Assembly (NCBI GenBank): GCA_030605805.1
Contig: JAUWHQ010000227.1
Span: 1 to 9,941, forward strand
Origin: Methanosarcinales archaeon
Lineage (GTDB): Archaea > Halobacteriota > Methanosarcinia > Methanosarcinales > Methanogasteraceae
DNA length: 9,941 nucleotides
Direction of reading: 5' to 3'
Shown here: in pieces, positions 1 to 7,515 of the stretch
Layout of the letters: each line of letters opens with the position of its first letter
Position numbering within the stretch: position 1 is the stretch's first letter
Notes under the pieces: generated by a model
Seen by the model: the letters and a program-made list of their open reading frames with translations, nothing else
Told to the model about the DNA's origin: nothing
The model's database searches: none
Program-made: the position numbers and the translations under genes

Positions 1-1319
1 GTTTGTATCGGAGGGATGCCGTGTGGACTTGCTTCCCACTCTTCCGTGCTCATGCCATAGAACAACCTAATCCCATTGAGTACAGTGACATTCAACTTCT
101 GTAAATCGGCTATGCCCTTCGTTGCGTTTTTATAATGAAGCGGACTCCCGCGGGATACGATGATAACACTATCCACAACCGACTCACCATTTTTCATCAG
201 ATATTCGATGGAATCCGGGTCCTTGTACGCATACGTTGATATGATGACGTTCGCATTTCGCGATTCAAATGATTCGACCAACGCATCAAGCAGGGCAGAA
301 TCTCGTTCCATGCGTTTGTAACTGGTAGTTATGATTCCAACAGTCGGATTTGATTGATCGTACCTGCCAGCAGAATCGTACCAGCGTATGTAGTCTGTTG
401 TATTCGCGAATATCTCTGGCGCATAAGGGTGATAGATTCCATAAACGGGTCTTGATATCGGTGGCAATATTTCTGCACTGACATTACAGAATTTGACCCC
501 CACGAATGTAACAAGACGTTTAAAGTTTTCTTCTGATGGATATTCCAGATACACCTCGATGTCCGAATACTCCGGGTCTGAGAGGTTTACATTGTGCAGA
601 TTGTGTGCCTGCACGGTGGATCCAATTGCAATAACGTATGCACCATTGTTTTTGGCATCATTTACTGTTTCAGTTAATTTCTCGACTACCGTTGAATCGA
701 GATCTCGCAGGAGTATTGCGTTTTGGTCAGCCAGACTGAAATTCAGATCGACGTCTGAGCGTCCGAATCTGGTTGTTACGTTTATCACGTATCGGATGGA
801 GGGATCATCAGACACTTTGTCCATAAGAGTCACCGCACACGGTCTGGATAATACAAAACAAATTTTGGGTCTCGTGTCGTCTGGAGGATCTACCGCGGTT
901 GTATTCCCATAAAACCTGTTATCCATGTACGTGATGAGATTCCCGATGTTCTCATCACCACCGTAGACCCAGTACTTCGTGATATTCACATCGTCCGCAT
1001 TTCCGATGCTGATAGTTGTGGACAGGTTGTATGCGATGACATTTGCATTCTGATCGATCGTGCTGTTTATCCACGAGACCGTCTCATTATCAAGTGACGC
1101 TAAGAAGAGAACGCTCTCGTTCGCGAAATTCATCGACATCGCCTGAGTCGTGTTGTAGATATTTACCGTAACATTCCCTGAAACGTTCAAAAGCGATGCA
1201 CGGTTTTCATCTGTTCCGAGAACAAAGGTTATCTCACTTCCGGATACGGTTCCTGCCATGGCAAGCGCGAGCATCACCATCGTCAATATAGTCAGTATCC
1301 TGTTACTTTCATTTGCCAT
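1..1319 (-). CDS. Secreted CobN-family (cobaltochelatase / Mg-chelatase H-like) protein, N-terminal part only
   Basis: The reading frame is open from an ATG at 1319 to the window edge, giving 439 residues; the catalytic half lies outside. The start follows GGAG (1327-1330) with 7 nt spacing. Residues 1-28 form a signal peptide (hydrophobic core ILTILTMVMLALAMAG, then SGS). Residues about 29-142 and 152-280 are two copies of one alpha/beta subdomain: each opens with a strand (ITFVLG, KICFVL) and closes with a YW/YL-x-Y...EEN/DEN-x-x-x-L motif and a Phe-rich end (NRFYGN, VKFCNV). Residues 290-439 align with the CobN N-terminal region of the downstream-coordinate neighbour: GIYHPYAPEIF matches YIHHPDTQELF, and RLFYGMSTEEWEASPHGI matches RLYYMPPDEWRTETSHGI. 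It differs from that neighbour in lacking the propeller and DUF4430 domain. The family includes the large subunits of cobalt and magnesium chelatases; the exact substrate here is unknown. The signal peptide implies an extracytoplasmic location. It lies 366 nt after the larger cobN-like gene and probably has its own promoter. Confidence 0.93.
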   Translation of the reverse strand, partial: MANESNRILTILTMVMLALAMAGTVSGSEITFVLGTDENRASLLNVSGNVTVNIYNTTQAMSMNFANESVLFLASLDNETVSWINSTIDQNANVIAYNLSTTISIGNADDVNITKYWVYGGDENIGNLITYMDNRFYGNTTAVDPPDDTRPKICFVLSRPCAVTLMDKVSDDPSIRYVINVTTRFGRSDVDLNFSLADQNAILLRDLDSTVVEKLTETVNDAKNNGAYVIAIGSTVQAHNLHNVNLSDPEYSDIEVYLEYPSEENFKRLVTFVGVKFCNVSAEILPPISRPVYGIYHPYAPEIFANTTDYIRWYDSAGRYDQSNPTVGIITTSYKRMERDSALLDALVESFESRNANVIISTYAYKDPDSIEYLMKNGESVVDSVIIVSRGSPLHYKNATKGIADLQKLNVTVLNGIRLFYGMSTEEWEASPHGIPPIQ

Positions 1320-1326
1320 ATTGCGT

Positions 1327-1330
1327 CTCC
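1327..1330 (-). promoter_or_regulatory. Shine-Dalgarno (GGAG) of the second CobN-like gene
   Basis: On the minus strand GGAG lies 7 nt before the ATG at 1319. It supports that start over an out-of-frame ATG that overlaps the SD itself (ATGGAG). Confidence 0.65.
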
Positions 1331-1390
1331 ATATTGTTTGTTTTGGCTTGTATGTGTCTGATGTGCGGATGATTTGTAACGCAGATGCGA

Positions 1391-1433
1391 TTTGGATATA
1401 CCATTTCATCTACATCCGTCCGACATATCCAAA
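1391..1433. repeat. Inverted repeat TTTGGATAT / ATATCCAAA with 25-nt spacer
   Basis: The 9-bp arms at 1391-1399 and 1425-1433 are perfect reverse complements. The element lies between the candidate TATA box and the start codon, overlapping or just downstream of the expected RNA start. It could be a two-half-site operator or a leader hairpin. The arm centres are 34 nt apart, close to three helical turns. Confidence 0.5.
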
Positions 1434-1445
1434 CCAGTTTACTCT

Positions 1446-1460
1446 AACTTAAACTTTTCT
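1446..1460 (-). promoter_or_regulatory. Candidate archaeal BRE/TATA promoter for the second CobN-like gene
   Basis: Read on the minus strand the segment is AGAAAAGTTTAAGTTA, a purine/A-rich BRE-like run followed by a TTTAAG TATA-like box. Archaeal initiation about 25 nt downstream would place the RNA start near 1420-1425, leaving a leader of about 100 nt before the ATG at 1319. The call rests only on composition and position. Confidence 0.35.
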
Positions 1461-1575
1461 GCCTTGGTGGTTTGTCATGTTTCACGGTGCCGGCGATCAT
1501 TTTGCGAGATTTTTGAGAGCAGCATCCCTCATGCCACCGAAACTTCCCATTTGCGCTCACAGACATGAATCGACA

Positions 1576-1589
1576 CGTTTGGACAAACG
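1576..1589. repeat. Short palindrome CGTTTG-GA-CAAACG
   Basis: Two perfect 6-bp arms are separated by 2 nt, upstream of the candidate promoter of the second CobN-like gene. The size and symmetry suit a dimeric regulator's operator, but a chance palindrome is possible. Confidence 0.3.
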
Positions 1590-1685
1590 GCGCGAATTTA
1601 CACCAACAACGATTGCGCAGTTCGTCCGGACGGCAGTATTCCGGGGACCTCGATCCGGCATCCGGAGAATATAAGAACCAGACGA

Positions 1686-4600
1686 CTATCTCCGTTTAAA
1701 CCTTAGCCCGATCCCGATCAGCGCAAGGATCGCAATCACCGCGAGGATCGCAAGCAGGGGTGCGCCAGAGACGGCAACCCCGGTCATAAACTCTTCTGTC
1801 TTGACCTCCATCTCATATCCTTCGAGGTAGTCATCAGATGGATTTGACTCGCTGGATGATTTCACAGACTTGGTAACGTCTTCGCCGATCCCGCCCTCTG
1901 AGGTGGTTTCGTTTGCATCGGACGCAGATTTTGCCTGCCGCGTTGTCTCTTCATCCTTATCAAGCCAGCCCGGAGGATGTGTGCTATCATGACTGCTGCG
2001 GGGTGGGTCGGGCTTATCTTCCTGTACCGGTGTACTTTCAGGTGGTTTCACGTCCCGCTCTGTTGCAACCGACATCGTTTCACAATACAGTTCATTATCT
2101 TCCGGTGTCAAGAACGTGGAGATGAGTCCTGGTATATACTCATCATCGAGAACCGGATTTCCACAGCAGTTGATACAGCAACAGGGTCCGTAATCCTGCA
2201 CCGATTCAACATACTCGGAAATCAGCGTCTTCCTGACCTCGTCTGACGGACTCCATCGCCCCTTACGCATCGCTTCGATCATTCTACCGAGCATGGACTG
2301 GTATGCATAAGGATTACTCTCGCTGGCAGCCGCACCGATGTCGATACCGTACTGCTCGTTGTATGCGTCGCCAATGTACACATCATACACCTGCTGCCAC
2401 ATCGTACCAGTGATAATATCGGGACACGTAGCCTCCCAGCCCCAGAGATACTCCAGAAACTTACTCATCTCTCTCAGACCGGCATAACCCTCCAACAGCA
2501 TCCCCTTAATCCATTCCGGATTTAAATATCTGGTCAGGAGTTCCTTGTGGATCACCTCATGGAGTGATGACACGGTCGGGTCGCTGTCCGGATCACGGTT
2601 GTCGGTTACGTATATGTTATCGCTGTTAAAATCCGCTCCTGTGACTGCTTTGTATGCGCTCGCAAGCCCGCCCACGTACTGGAAGACATCATCGTTGTCG
2701 ATGAATCCGTACAGGTTCGAGTTGGTGTTATGCACGATCGCATCGATCTGTGCGAGATTGAGCTCGAAGACATACTCGCCGGGGATGCCCCAGACAAGGT
2801 CGCCATAGATGTAATGCATCCTGCTTTTGTAAACGTTTCCGATATCAGTGTTATTATCCCATGTCCCACTTGCAGCAACCACAGAATCAAGATTCGGTCC
2901 GTAAGTACCGGGGGCTTCAAGGAATATCCGCGACACCGAGAGATAGGTCGCATTCTTTTCGAGGGCGGCTCCAGTGTACCTCCCTGTCGCATTCAGCTTA
3001 TCGAATATTTCACGGGTGTTGTTTTTGACATAGTTACCACCACATCCCTCGTCCTGCTCCGGGGTGGCATTCTCAGCAAGCCGGATCGCTCTGTCGATGA
3101 GCTTTAATTTCTCCGGAAATAGATCACGATGCAGCCCTGATGGCACCACCATAACATCGATTCTCGGTCTGCCAAGATCGCTTCCATTGATCAGTTCGAC
3201 GTCGATCACCTTTTCAGTCTCAGGATCCCACACAGGCTTTGCGCCAACCAGATGCAGGATCTCGGATTCGACAACACCCTGATCGGTCATCGCCCATGCC
3301 CAGAGTATGATCGCAAGTTTCTTTGGATGCTTGCCATCGTGATCTGCCCGATATCGCTCGATAAGAGCTTTCGACATATTCGTACCGACCTCCCACGCCT
3401 CCTTTGTCGGCACCCTATCCGGATTCATCGAGTAGAAGTTCCTTCCGGTCGGGATCACGTCGGAGTTTCGTATCGGATCATCGGCTGGAGATGGTGAGAT
3501 GTAATCGCCATCGAAGCCATTCAGGGTGCTGTTGATCTCGATGTCGCACGCTGAGATGTTGTCTGCAAATCCGATCGCACGGTTCAGGTATGCGGTAAGC
3601 TCGTCACTCGATTGGTTGTTGAGAAGCGTCTTCTGCGCTTCTGTGACATTCGTGCCATTGAAAACCTCCTCAAGTAGCTGCATGGTGCAGTTATCCAGTC
3701 TTGACTCGTTCCCGGTCTGCATGGGATCTGGATAGTTCTCGTATCCGATCATGCGTGCAACCTCTCGCTTGTACCCGTCGCGGAGCATCGAGATGATGAG
3801 AGATGTTCCGGGTTTGCCCTCGGGGGGTTCGCCAAAGGTATGCAAGCCATAAGGCATGAACTCGGTCTTCAGGTCGTAGAGATACTCTGCAAGTTCCACA
3901 GCGAAAGCATCGAATCTAACGTTACCCATTGCGCCTGGATCGACCTGGAGGGTCTCGTTGAGGTGCAGTTCCTTGCATTCCGATATGATCGTCTTCTTAT
4001 ACTCTTCCTTGACATCCACCTTAACACCATCAGCCATGTAGAGCGATACGGTCTCTAAAAGGCTGGTCAGATTCCCGTATAGCCCCGCAGCAACGATCGG
4101 AGGCGTCAGATGCGTGATCATCGTTGCGCTGCCCCGTCGCTTTGCCTGCGTACCCTCCGCGATGTTATCCACGATGTAGGGATAGATCACAGGCATGTCC
4201 TGAATCAGGATTGCGGGCCAACAATCATCAGCGGATAAGCCGGACTCCTTTCCGGGAAGCCACTCCTGCGTGCCGTGCTTTCCAAAGTGCATGATAGCGT
4301 CCGCACCAAATCCCCCTGACTCCGGTTCCTGCTTAAGCCAGAGATAGAATGCGATGTACTGATGGTGCGGCGGGATGTCCTTGTTATGGTACAGCACCGT
4401 GTTGTTCTGGAGCCAGCCACGCGTCGGCTGGGGCGTAAGGATGATATTTCCGAATGAGAGTTTCGGGATCACGAAATACTGCTCTTTTGTCGTGTTATTC
4501 GTCCAGACCATGATCGCTCCGGGAGGCTCGCCCCACCGCTCTGTCACATTTTTCTGCCGCTCATCCGCAAGTTTTCCGAACCACCAGGTATAGTTTCCAA

Positions 4601-7409
4601 CAGGAATCAGGGTAGCAGTCCCTGATGCGACGAGTCGTTCAAGTTCGCCAGGCGCCCATGACCCGATGTTTGTGCCGTTTAATGTCATCATCCTGACAAG
4701 CTCAGTCTCGTTCGGGATCTCGCCTTTGACGGTGTAGCCTGACCGGTTCATGGCGTTTAAGATATTCTGGAGGCTTGGTGGGACGTTTACATAAGTTGCG
4801 CCAAGGTTGTCCTTGCCGCCGCCGTGATTGTAGTAGATCATCGCGATCCGCTTCGCCTTATTCGGGGTGTGCGTGCTGTTCAGATGCGCCCATCTGATCG
4901 CCCTGTCCGCGGTCCAGTTGATCTGCTCATCGATCGGCTGGTACTCGTAATCCGATTCGTTCTTACCAGCGATCACGATCGGATCGATGATACCATCGAG
5001 TTCAGGCATTCCAACCTGAAATCCGAGATCCATGATCGAGATTCCGTGGCTCGTCTCGGTCCGCCATTCATCAGGGGGCATGTAGTACAGCCTAACAGCC
5101 CGCATCACAGGCACGTTCAGGGTTTCAAGATCCGCGACCCCCTGATCAGGATCGCCATAGTTGATCCGGAATGACTTTGTGCAGATGATGGTATCCACGA
5201 TCGTCTCGTTGTTCACGATATAGAATTCTTTCAGATCGTCAGTTCCTGTAAATGCGGTCGAGATGACGTTTGCGCCTTTTTGCTCCAGTGTGTGGATGAG
5301 TCTCTCTACATCAGCCGACCCGGTGAATGTGTGCCAGTTTGCAACCCCGATCGTCAGGTTGTCAGGATCGTACTGATAATCGGTGTAGTTGTTGGCATAC
5401 CACTCAAGATATGTCGTCGTATCAAAAAACAATTCTTGCGTATCAGGATGATGGATGTATACTTTTGGGACCGGGACCGGGTCCTTTATGTCACCGATCA
5501 ACCCGCAGAAGTTGACCTCAAGATATGTCAGCAGCCGTGCGATATTCTCCTCAGCATAGTTGCCCCAGTACTCTTCGATGAACCAGTGTTCGGTCAGGTT
5601 GACATTTCCAAATAGGGTGTCATACCCTCCTGAATTGATGCAGATGATTGGAATTTCGCTTGCATTCGCGGTCTTGATCGGACCTTTCAGGTTTTCTGCA
5701 GGTGTGGCACTGATATGCTCGAGGAATATCAGGTCATATCCGGTCAGATCGATTCCGCTCCAGACATCGGAGGGCGGAAGAAGCGTGATATTCAGATTAC
5801 TCCTTCCCGCGACATTTTCGATGAAATCGCGTCGCTCGACTGTGATAAAGATTGCTTCAGGTTTTTTTGCGATGATCTGGGTCGTAATTTGAATTGCCAT
5901 CGTGGAATTTTCTGGCGTGATGCTTGCATTCCCATAATAGAATGTGACCACATCCCCGGCAGTGTCGCTTGCATCTAACTCGAACTTATCCGCACCGATC
6001 GTTGGCTCCGGATCGTCCGGATGATAATTCACGTGATAGCGCCAGTATTCGCCTTCTGTTTCATTGTTCGAGACATTTGCAATAGAGTCCACAAATGCAA
6101 GATGAGAGTCATTGATCGTGAAATTAAAACCCCCATATCCCGCAGCTTTTGCAAGTGCGCCGAGTGCTGTGGTGTGGCTGATCGTGTAGTTTGTGTTGCT
6201 GTTGTCTGCTGTGACGTTTAAAGTCTCTCCTTGAAGCAGCACCGCATTGCCCTTCCAGAACTTCTCCGGAGTGCCAAATGCGTACAGATACCCGGTGTCC
6301 GATCCGATGAACATGATCCCGTCAGAGATCGATGGCGGAGACATGACAAAATCGCCGGTGTCGTAACTCCATCGTACCGTGCCGTCGGTTGCGTTCAGTG
6401 CGTAGACCGTGCCGCCGCCCGCGTTAACTCCAAAGTATACGGTCTCATCAGCAACAGCAGGGGATGACAGGATTGCGCCATCAACCGATTTATTCCAGAT
6501 CTCACTTCCGCTGCCCGCATCGAGGCAGTATAACTTCTTCATGGAGAATGATGAGCCGATATACACTTTCCCATGCGCAACTGCAGGCGAGGAGATCGTA
6601 GCCTTCAGATCACGGCTCCAGACCTCGTCTCCTGCCACGTCAACGGCGTACATCCTGCTCTCTGTTGCGAAGAAGACCACATCGCCCTCGATTGCAGGCG
6701 TCGTTTTTATCGCATCGGATGTGTTGAATCTCCACAGAATCGACTGATCGCTGATATTCACGCAGTAGAGCGCAGGGTCTCCTCCTGCGAAGAATATCCT
6801 TCCGCCGGATACCGCGGGGGATGCGTAATGACCGATAGTACCTGGAGTATCGATGTACCAGAGTTCGTTTCCATCGAAGTCAAACGCATGTAATTTCGCA
6901 TCCGAAAAACTGTTCACAAAGACCGTATCGTTATAGATGAGTGGCGAGGATGCGACGCCCCAGCAGGAAGGATTCGGCTCGATCGTCCTGCTCCACACCG
7001 CGGTCCCGTCCGACGCGTTCACACAGTACAGATCGCCTGTATGTGAGCCGACAAACACCCTATTCCCGGATACGACAGGCGTGGATGCCCCACCCAAACC
7101 ACCGATCGGATTTTTCCAGATAACCGCTCCCGTGGTCTCGTTCAGGCAGAATAGATCAAGGTCGCCAGTACCCATCCCACCTAACCAGTTTGAGACATAT
7201 ACCCGACCACCAAGGATGCTTGCGCCACCGCAGATAAAACCGTCTCCGGTCGGGTTTGTCTTCCAGAGCAGCGTGTCTGTGAGCGGTGCATCCCCGCTTG
7301 CGTTTCCCGTACGCTCCGGGTCAAGCCCGAACATCGGGTAGTCTGCCAGCGCCGGGGATGCCAGCATGATTATCAGAACCGTTACAATCAGTAAATTTGA
7401 TATTTTCAT
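1686..7409 (-). CDS. Membrane-anchored surface protein: PQQ-type propeller - DUF4430 - CobN-family chelatase subunit - stalk - TM anchor
   Basis: About 1,907 residues from the ATG at 7409, chosen because GAGG sits 9 nt upstream; an in-frame ATG at 7424 (5 residues longer) lacks an SD. Order: signal peptide 1-22 (ends ASPALA); eight-bladed propeller 23-381 with eight x-W blade motifs (TLLW, AVIW, TAVW, NELW, SILW, DEVW, SEIW, TVRW); DUF4430 about 387-500 (transcobalamin C-terminal-like, YWRYHVNY); full CobN region about 515-1760; acidic Ser/Thr stalk about 1780-1880; hydrophobic helix 1883-1902 and basic tail RFKRR. CobN signatures are intact: MHFGKHGTQE (His1041, His1045, Glu1049), PTGRNFYSMNPDRVPT near 1320, PGTYGPN near 1500, LNPEWIKGMLLEGYAG near 1630. 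A Cys cluster CCCxxCC follows at 1743-1749. CobN normally inserts cobalt into hydrogenobyrinate diamide in the cytoplasm with ATPase partners CobS/CobT. Here both ends predict an outside location, so role and substrate are uncertain; binding, insertion or removal of tetrapyrrole metal is possible. Confidence 0.95.
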   Translation of the reverse strand: MKISNLLIVTVLIIMLASPALADYPMFGLDPERTGNASGDAPLTDTLLWKTNPTGDGFICGGASILGGRVYVSNWLGGMGTGDLDLFCLNETTGAVIWKNPIGGLGGASTPVVSGNRVFVGSHTGDLYCVNASDGTAVWSRTIEPNPSCWGVASSPLIYNDTVFVNSFSDAKLHAFDFDGNELWYIDTPGTIGHYASPAVSGGRIFFAGGDPALYCVNISDQSILWRFNTSDAIKTTPAIEGDVVFFATESRMYAVDVAGDEVWSRDLKATISSPAVAHGKVYIGSSFSMKKLYCLDAGSGSEIWNKSVDGAILSSPAVADETVYFGVNAGGGTVYALNATDGTVRWSYDTGDFVMSPPSISDGIMFIGSDTGYLYAFGTPEKFWKGNAVLLQGETLNVTADNSNTNYTISHTTALGALAKAAGYGGFNFTINDSHLAFVDSIANVSNNETEGEYWRYHVNYHPDDPEPTIGADKFELDASDTAGDVVTFYYGNASITPENSTMAIQITTQIIAKKPEAIFITVERRDFIENVAGRSNLNITLLPPSDVWSGIDLTGYDLIFLEHISATPAENLKGPIKTANASEIPIICINSGGYDTLFGNVNLTEHWFIEEYWGNYAEENIARLLTYLEVNFCGLIGDIKDPVPVPKVYIHHPDTQELFFDTTTYLEWYANNYTDYQYDPDNLTIGVANWHTFTGSADVERLIHTLEQKGANVISTAFTGTDDLKEFYIVNNETIVDTIICTKSFRINYGDPDQGVADLETLNVPVMRAVRLYYMPPDEWRTETSHGISIMDLGFQVGMPELDGIIDPIVIAGKNESDYEYQPIDEQINWTADRAIRWAHLNSTHTPNKAKRIAMIYYNHGGGKDNLGATYVNVPPSLQNILNAMNRSGYTVKGEIPNETELVRMMTLNGTNIGSWAPGELERLVASGTATLIPVGNYTWWFGKLADERQKNVTERWGEPPGAIMVWTNNTTKEQYFVIPKLSFGNIILTPQPTRGWLQNNTVLYHNKDIPPHHQYIAFYLWLKQEPESGGFGADAIMHFGKHGTQEWLPGKESGLSADDCWPAILIQDMPVIYPYIVDNIAEGTQAKRRGSATMITHLTPPIVAAGLYGNLTSLLETVSLYMADGVKVDVKEEYKKTIISECKELHLNETLQVDPGAMGNVRFDAFAVELAEYLYDLKTEFMPYGLHTFGEPPEGKPGTSLIISMLRDGYKREVARMIGYENYPDPMQTGNESRLDNCTMQLLEEVFNGTNVTEAQKTLLNNQSSDELTAYLNRAIGFADNISACDIEINSTLNGFDGDYISPSPADDPIRNSDVIPTGRNFYSMNPDRVPTKEAWEVGTNMSKALIERYRADHDGKHPKKLAIILWAWAMTDQGVVESEILHLVGAKPVWDPETEKVIDVELINGSDLGRPRIDVMVVPSGLHRDLFPEKLKLIDRAIRLAENATPEQDEGCGGNYVKNNTREIFDKLNATGRYTGAALEKNATYLSVSRIFLEAPGTYGPNLDSVVAASGTWDNNTDIGNVYKSRMHYIYGDLVWGIPGEYVFELNLAQIDAIVHNTNSNLYGFIDNDDVFQYVGGLASAYKAVTGADFNSDNIYVTDNRDPDSDPTVSSLHEVIHKELLTRYLNPEWIKGMLLEGYAGLREMSKFLEYLWGWEATCPDIITGTMWQQVYDVYIGDAYNEQYGIDIGAAASESNPYAYQSMLGRMIEAMRKGRWSPSDEVRKTLISEYVESVQDYGPCCCINCCGNPVLDDEYIPGLISTFLTPEDNELYCETMSVATERDVKPPESTPVQEDKPDPPRSSHDSTHPPGWLDKDEETTRQAKSASDANETTSEGGIGEDVTKSVKSSSESNPSDDYLEGYEMEVKTEEFMTGVAVSGAPLLAILAVIAILALIGIGLRFKRR

Positions 7410-7418
7410 AATTATTAG

Positions 7419-7422
7419 CCTC
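7419..7422 (-). promoter_or_regulatory. Shine-Dalgarno-like GAGG deciding the start at 7409
   Basis: GAGG on the minus strand lies 9 nt before the ATG at 7409 and overlaps the alternative ATG at 7424 (ATGAGG). No SD-like sequence precedes the 7424 ATG, and the shorter product begins with a standard signal peptide (MKISNLLIVTV). Confidence 0.5.
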
Positions 7423-7449
7423 ATGTTATCTTTTGCAGGATCGTCATCG

Positions 7450-7473
7450 CCAACCCTTTTCCAAAAAGGTTGG
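7450..7473 (-). terminator. Intergenic stem-loop flanked by T-tract (possible attenuator or terminator)
   Basis: The arms CCAACC(C)TTTT and AAAA(A)GGTTGG pair over 11 positions, with one G-U wobble in the minus-strand RNA and a 2-nt apex. On the minus strand a T5 run (7476-7480) comes just before the hairpin and another T5 lies in its first arm. Archaeal termination depends mainly on T-runs, so some termination of the upstream transcript is plausible. The palindrome could also be an RNA-processing site or a dispersed intergenic repeat. Confidence 0.45.
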
Positions 7474-7515
7474 TCAAAAACATCCTACCTGCGGTATGAT
7501 TGTGAACAGACCTGG

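Larger units (their letters stand above)
1320..1685. other. 366-nt intergenic region between the two CobN-like genes
   Basis: No gene is supported here on either strand. It holds a candidate minus-strand BRE/TATA element (1446-1460), a 9-bp inverted repeat (1391-1399 / 1425-1433), a 14-bp near-perfect palindrome (1576-1589) and a GC-rich stretch with nested CCGG inverted repeats just after the upstream stop (1625-1666). It lacks long T-runs on the minus strand, so no clear archaeal terminator is seen after the big gene. It is the longest gap in the window and the likeliest place for independent regulation of the second CobN-like gene. Confidence 0.7.
7410..7515. other. 106-nt intergenic region between propeller-dockerin gene and large CobN-like gene
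   Basis: It contains a strong hairpin (7450-7473), two T5 runs on the minus strand (7476-7480, and 7463-7467 inside the hairpin) and the SD for the next gene. No clear TATA box was found, so partial termination or processing with read-through into the CobN-like gene is as likely as a new promoter. Confidence 0.6.

Noticed and set aside
493..912. 139-codon plus-strand open frame
   Set aside because: It is antisense to the CobN-like frame, which is continuous and homologous to its neighbour across this stretch.
1477..1674. 65-codon plus-strand open frame in the intergenic region
   Set aside because: No SD, no recognisable domain, and it overlaps the inverted repeats and candidate promoter region of the minus-strand gene. 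The Arg/Pro/Thr-rich composition looks like a chance frame.
1320..1685. Cobalamin riboswitch upstream of the CobN-like gene
   Set aside because: The B12-box consensus was not found on the minus strand here or in 7410-7515, and these riboswitches are rare in archaea.
1686..1800. PGF-CTERM archaeosortase sorting signal at the end of the large protein
   Set aside because: The C-terminal helix and basic tail fit a sorting-type layout, but no PGF/PEF motif precedes the helix (SGAPLLA instead). A plain TM anchor is the safer call.
6267..7343. PQQ-dependent dehydrogenase
   Set aside because: Only the repeated blade motif is seen. The domain is a secreted module fused to CobN, with no evident cofactor-binding or catalytic set, so an enzymatic dehydrogenase call is unsupported.
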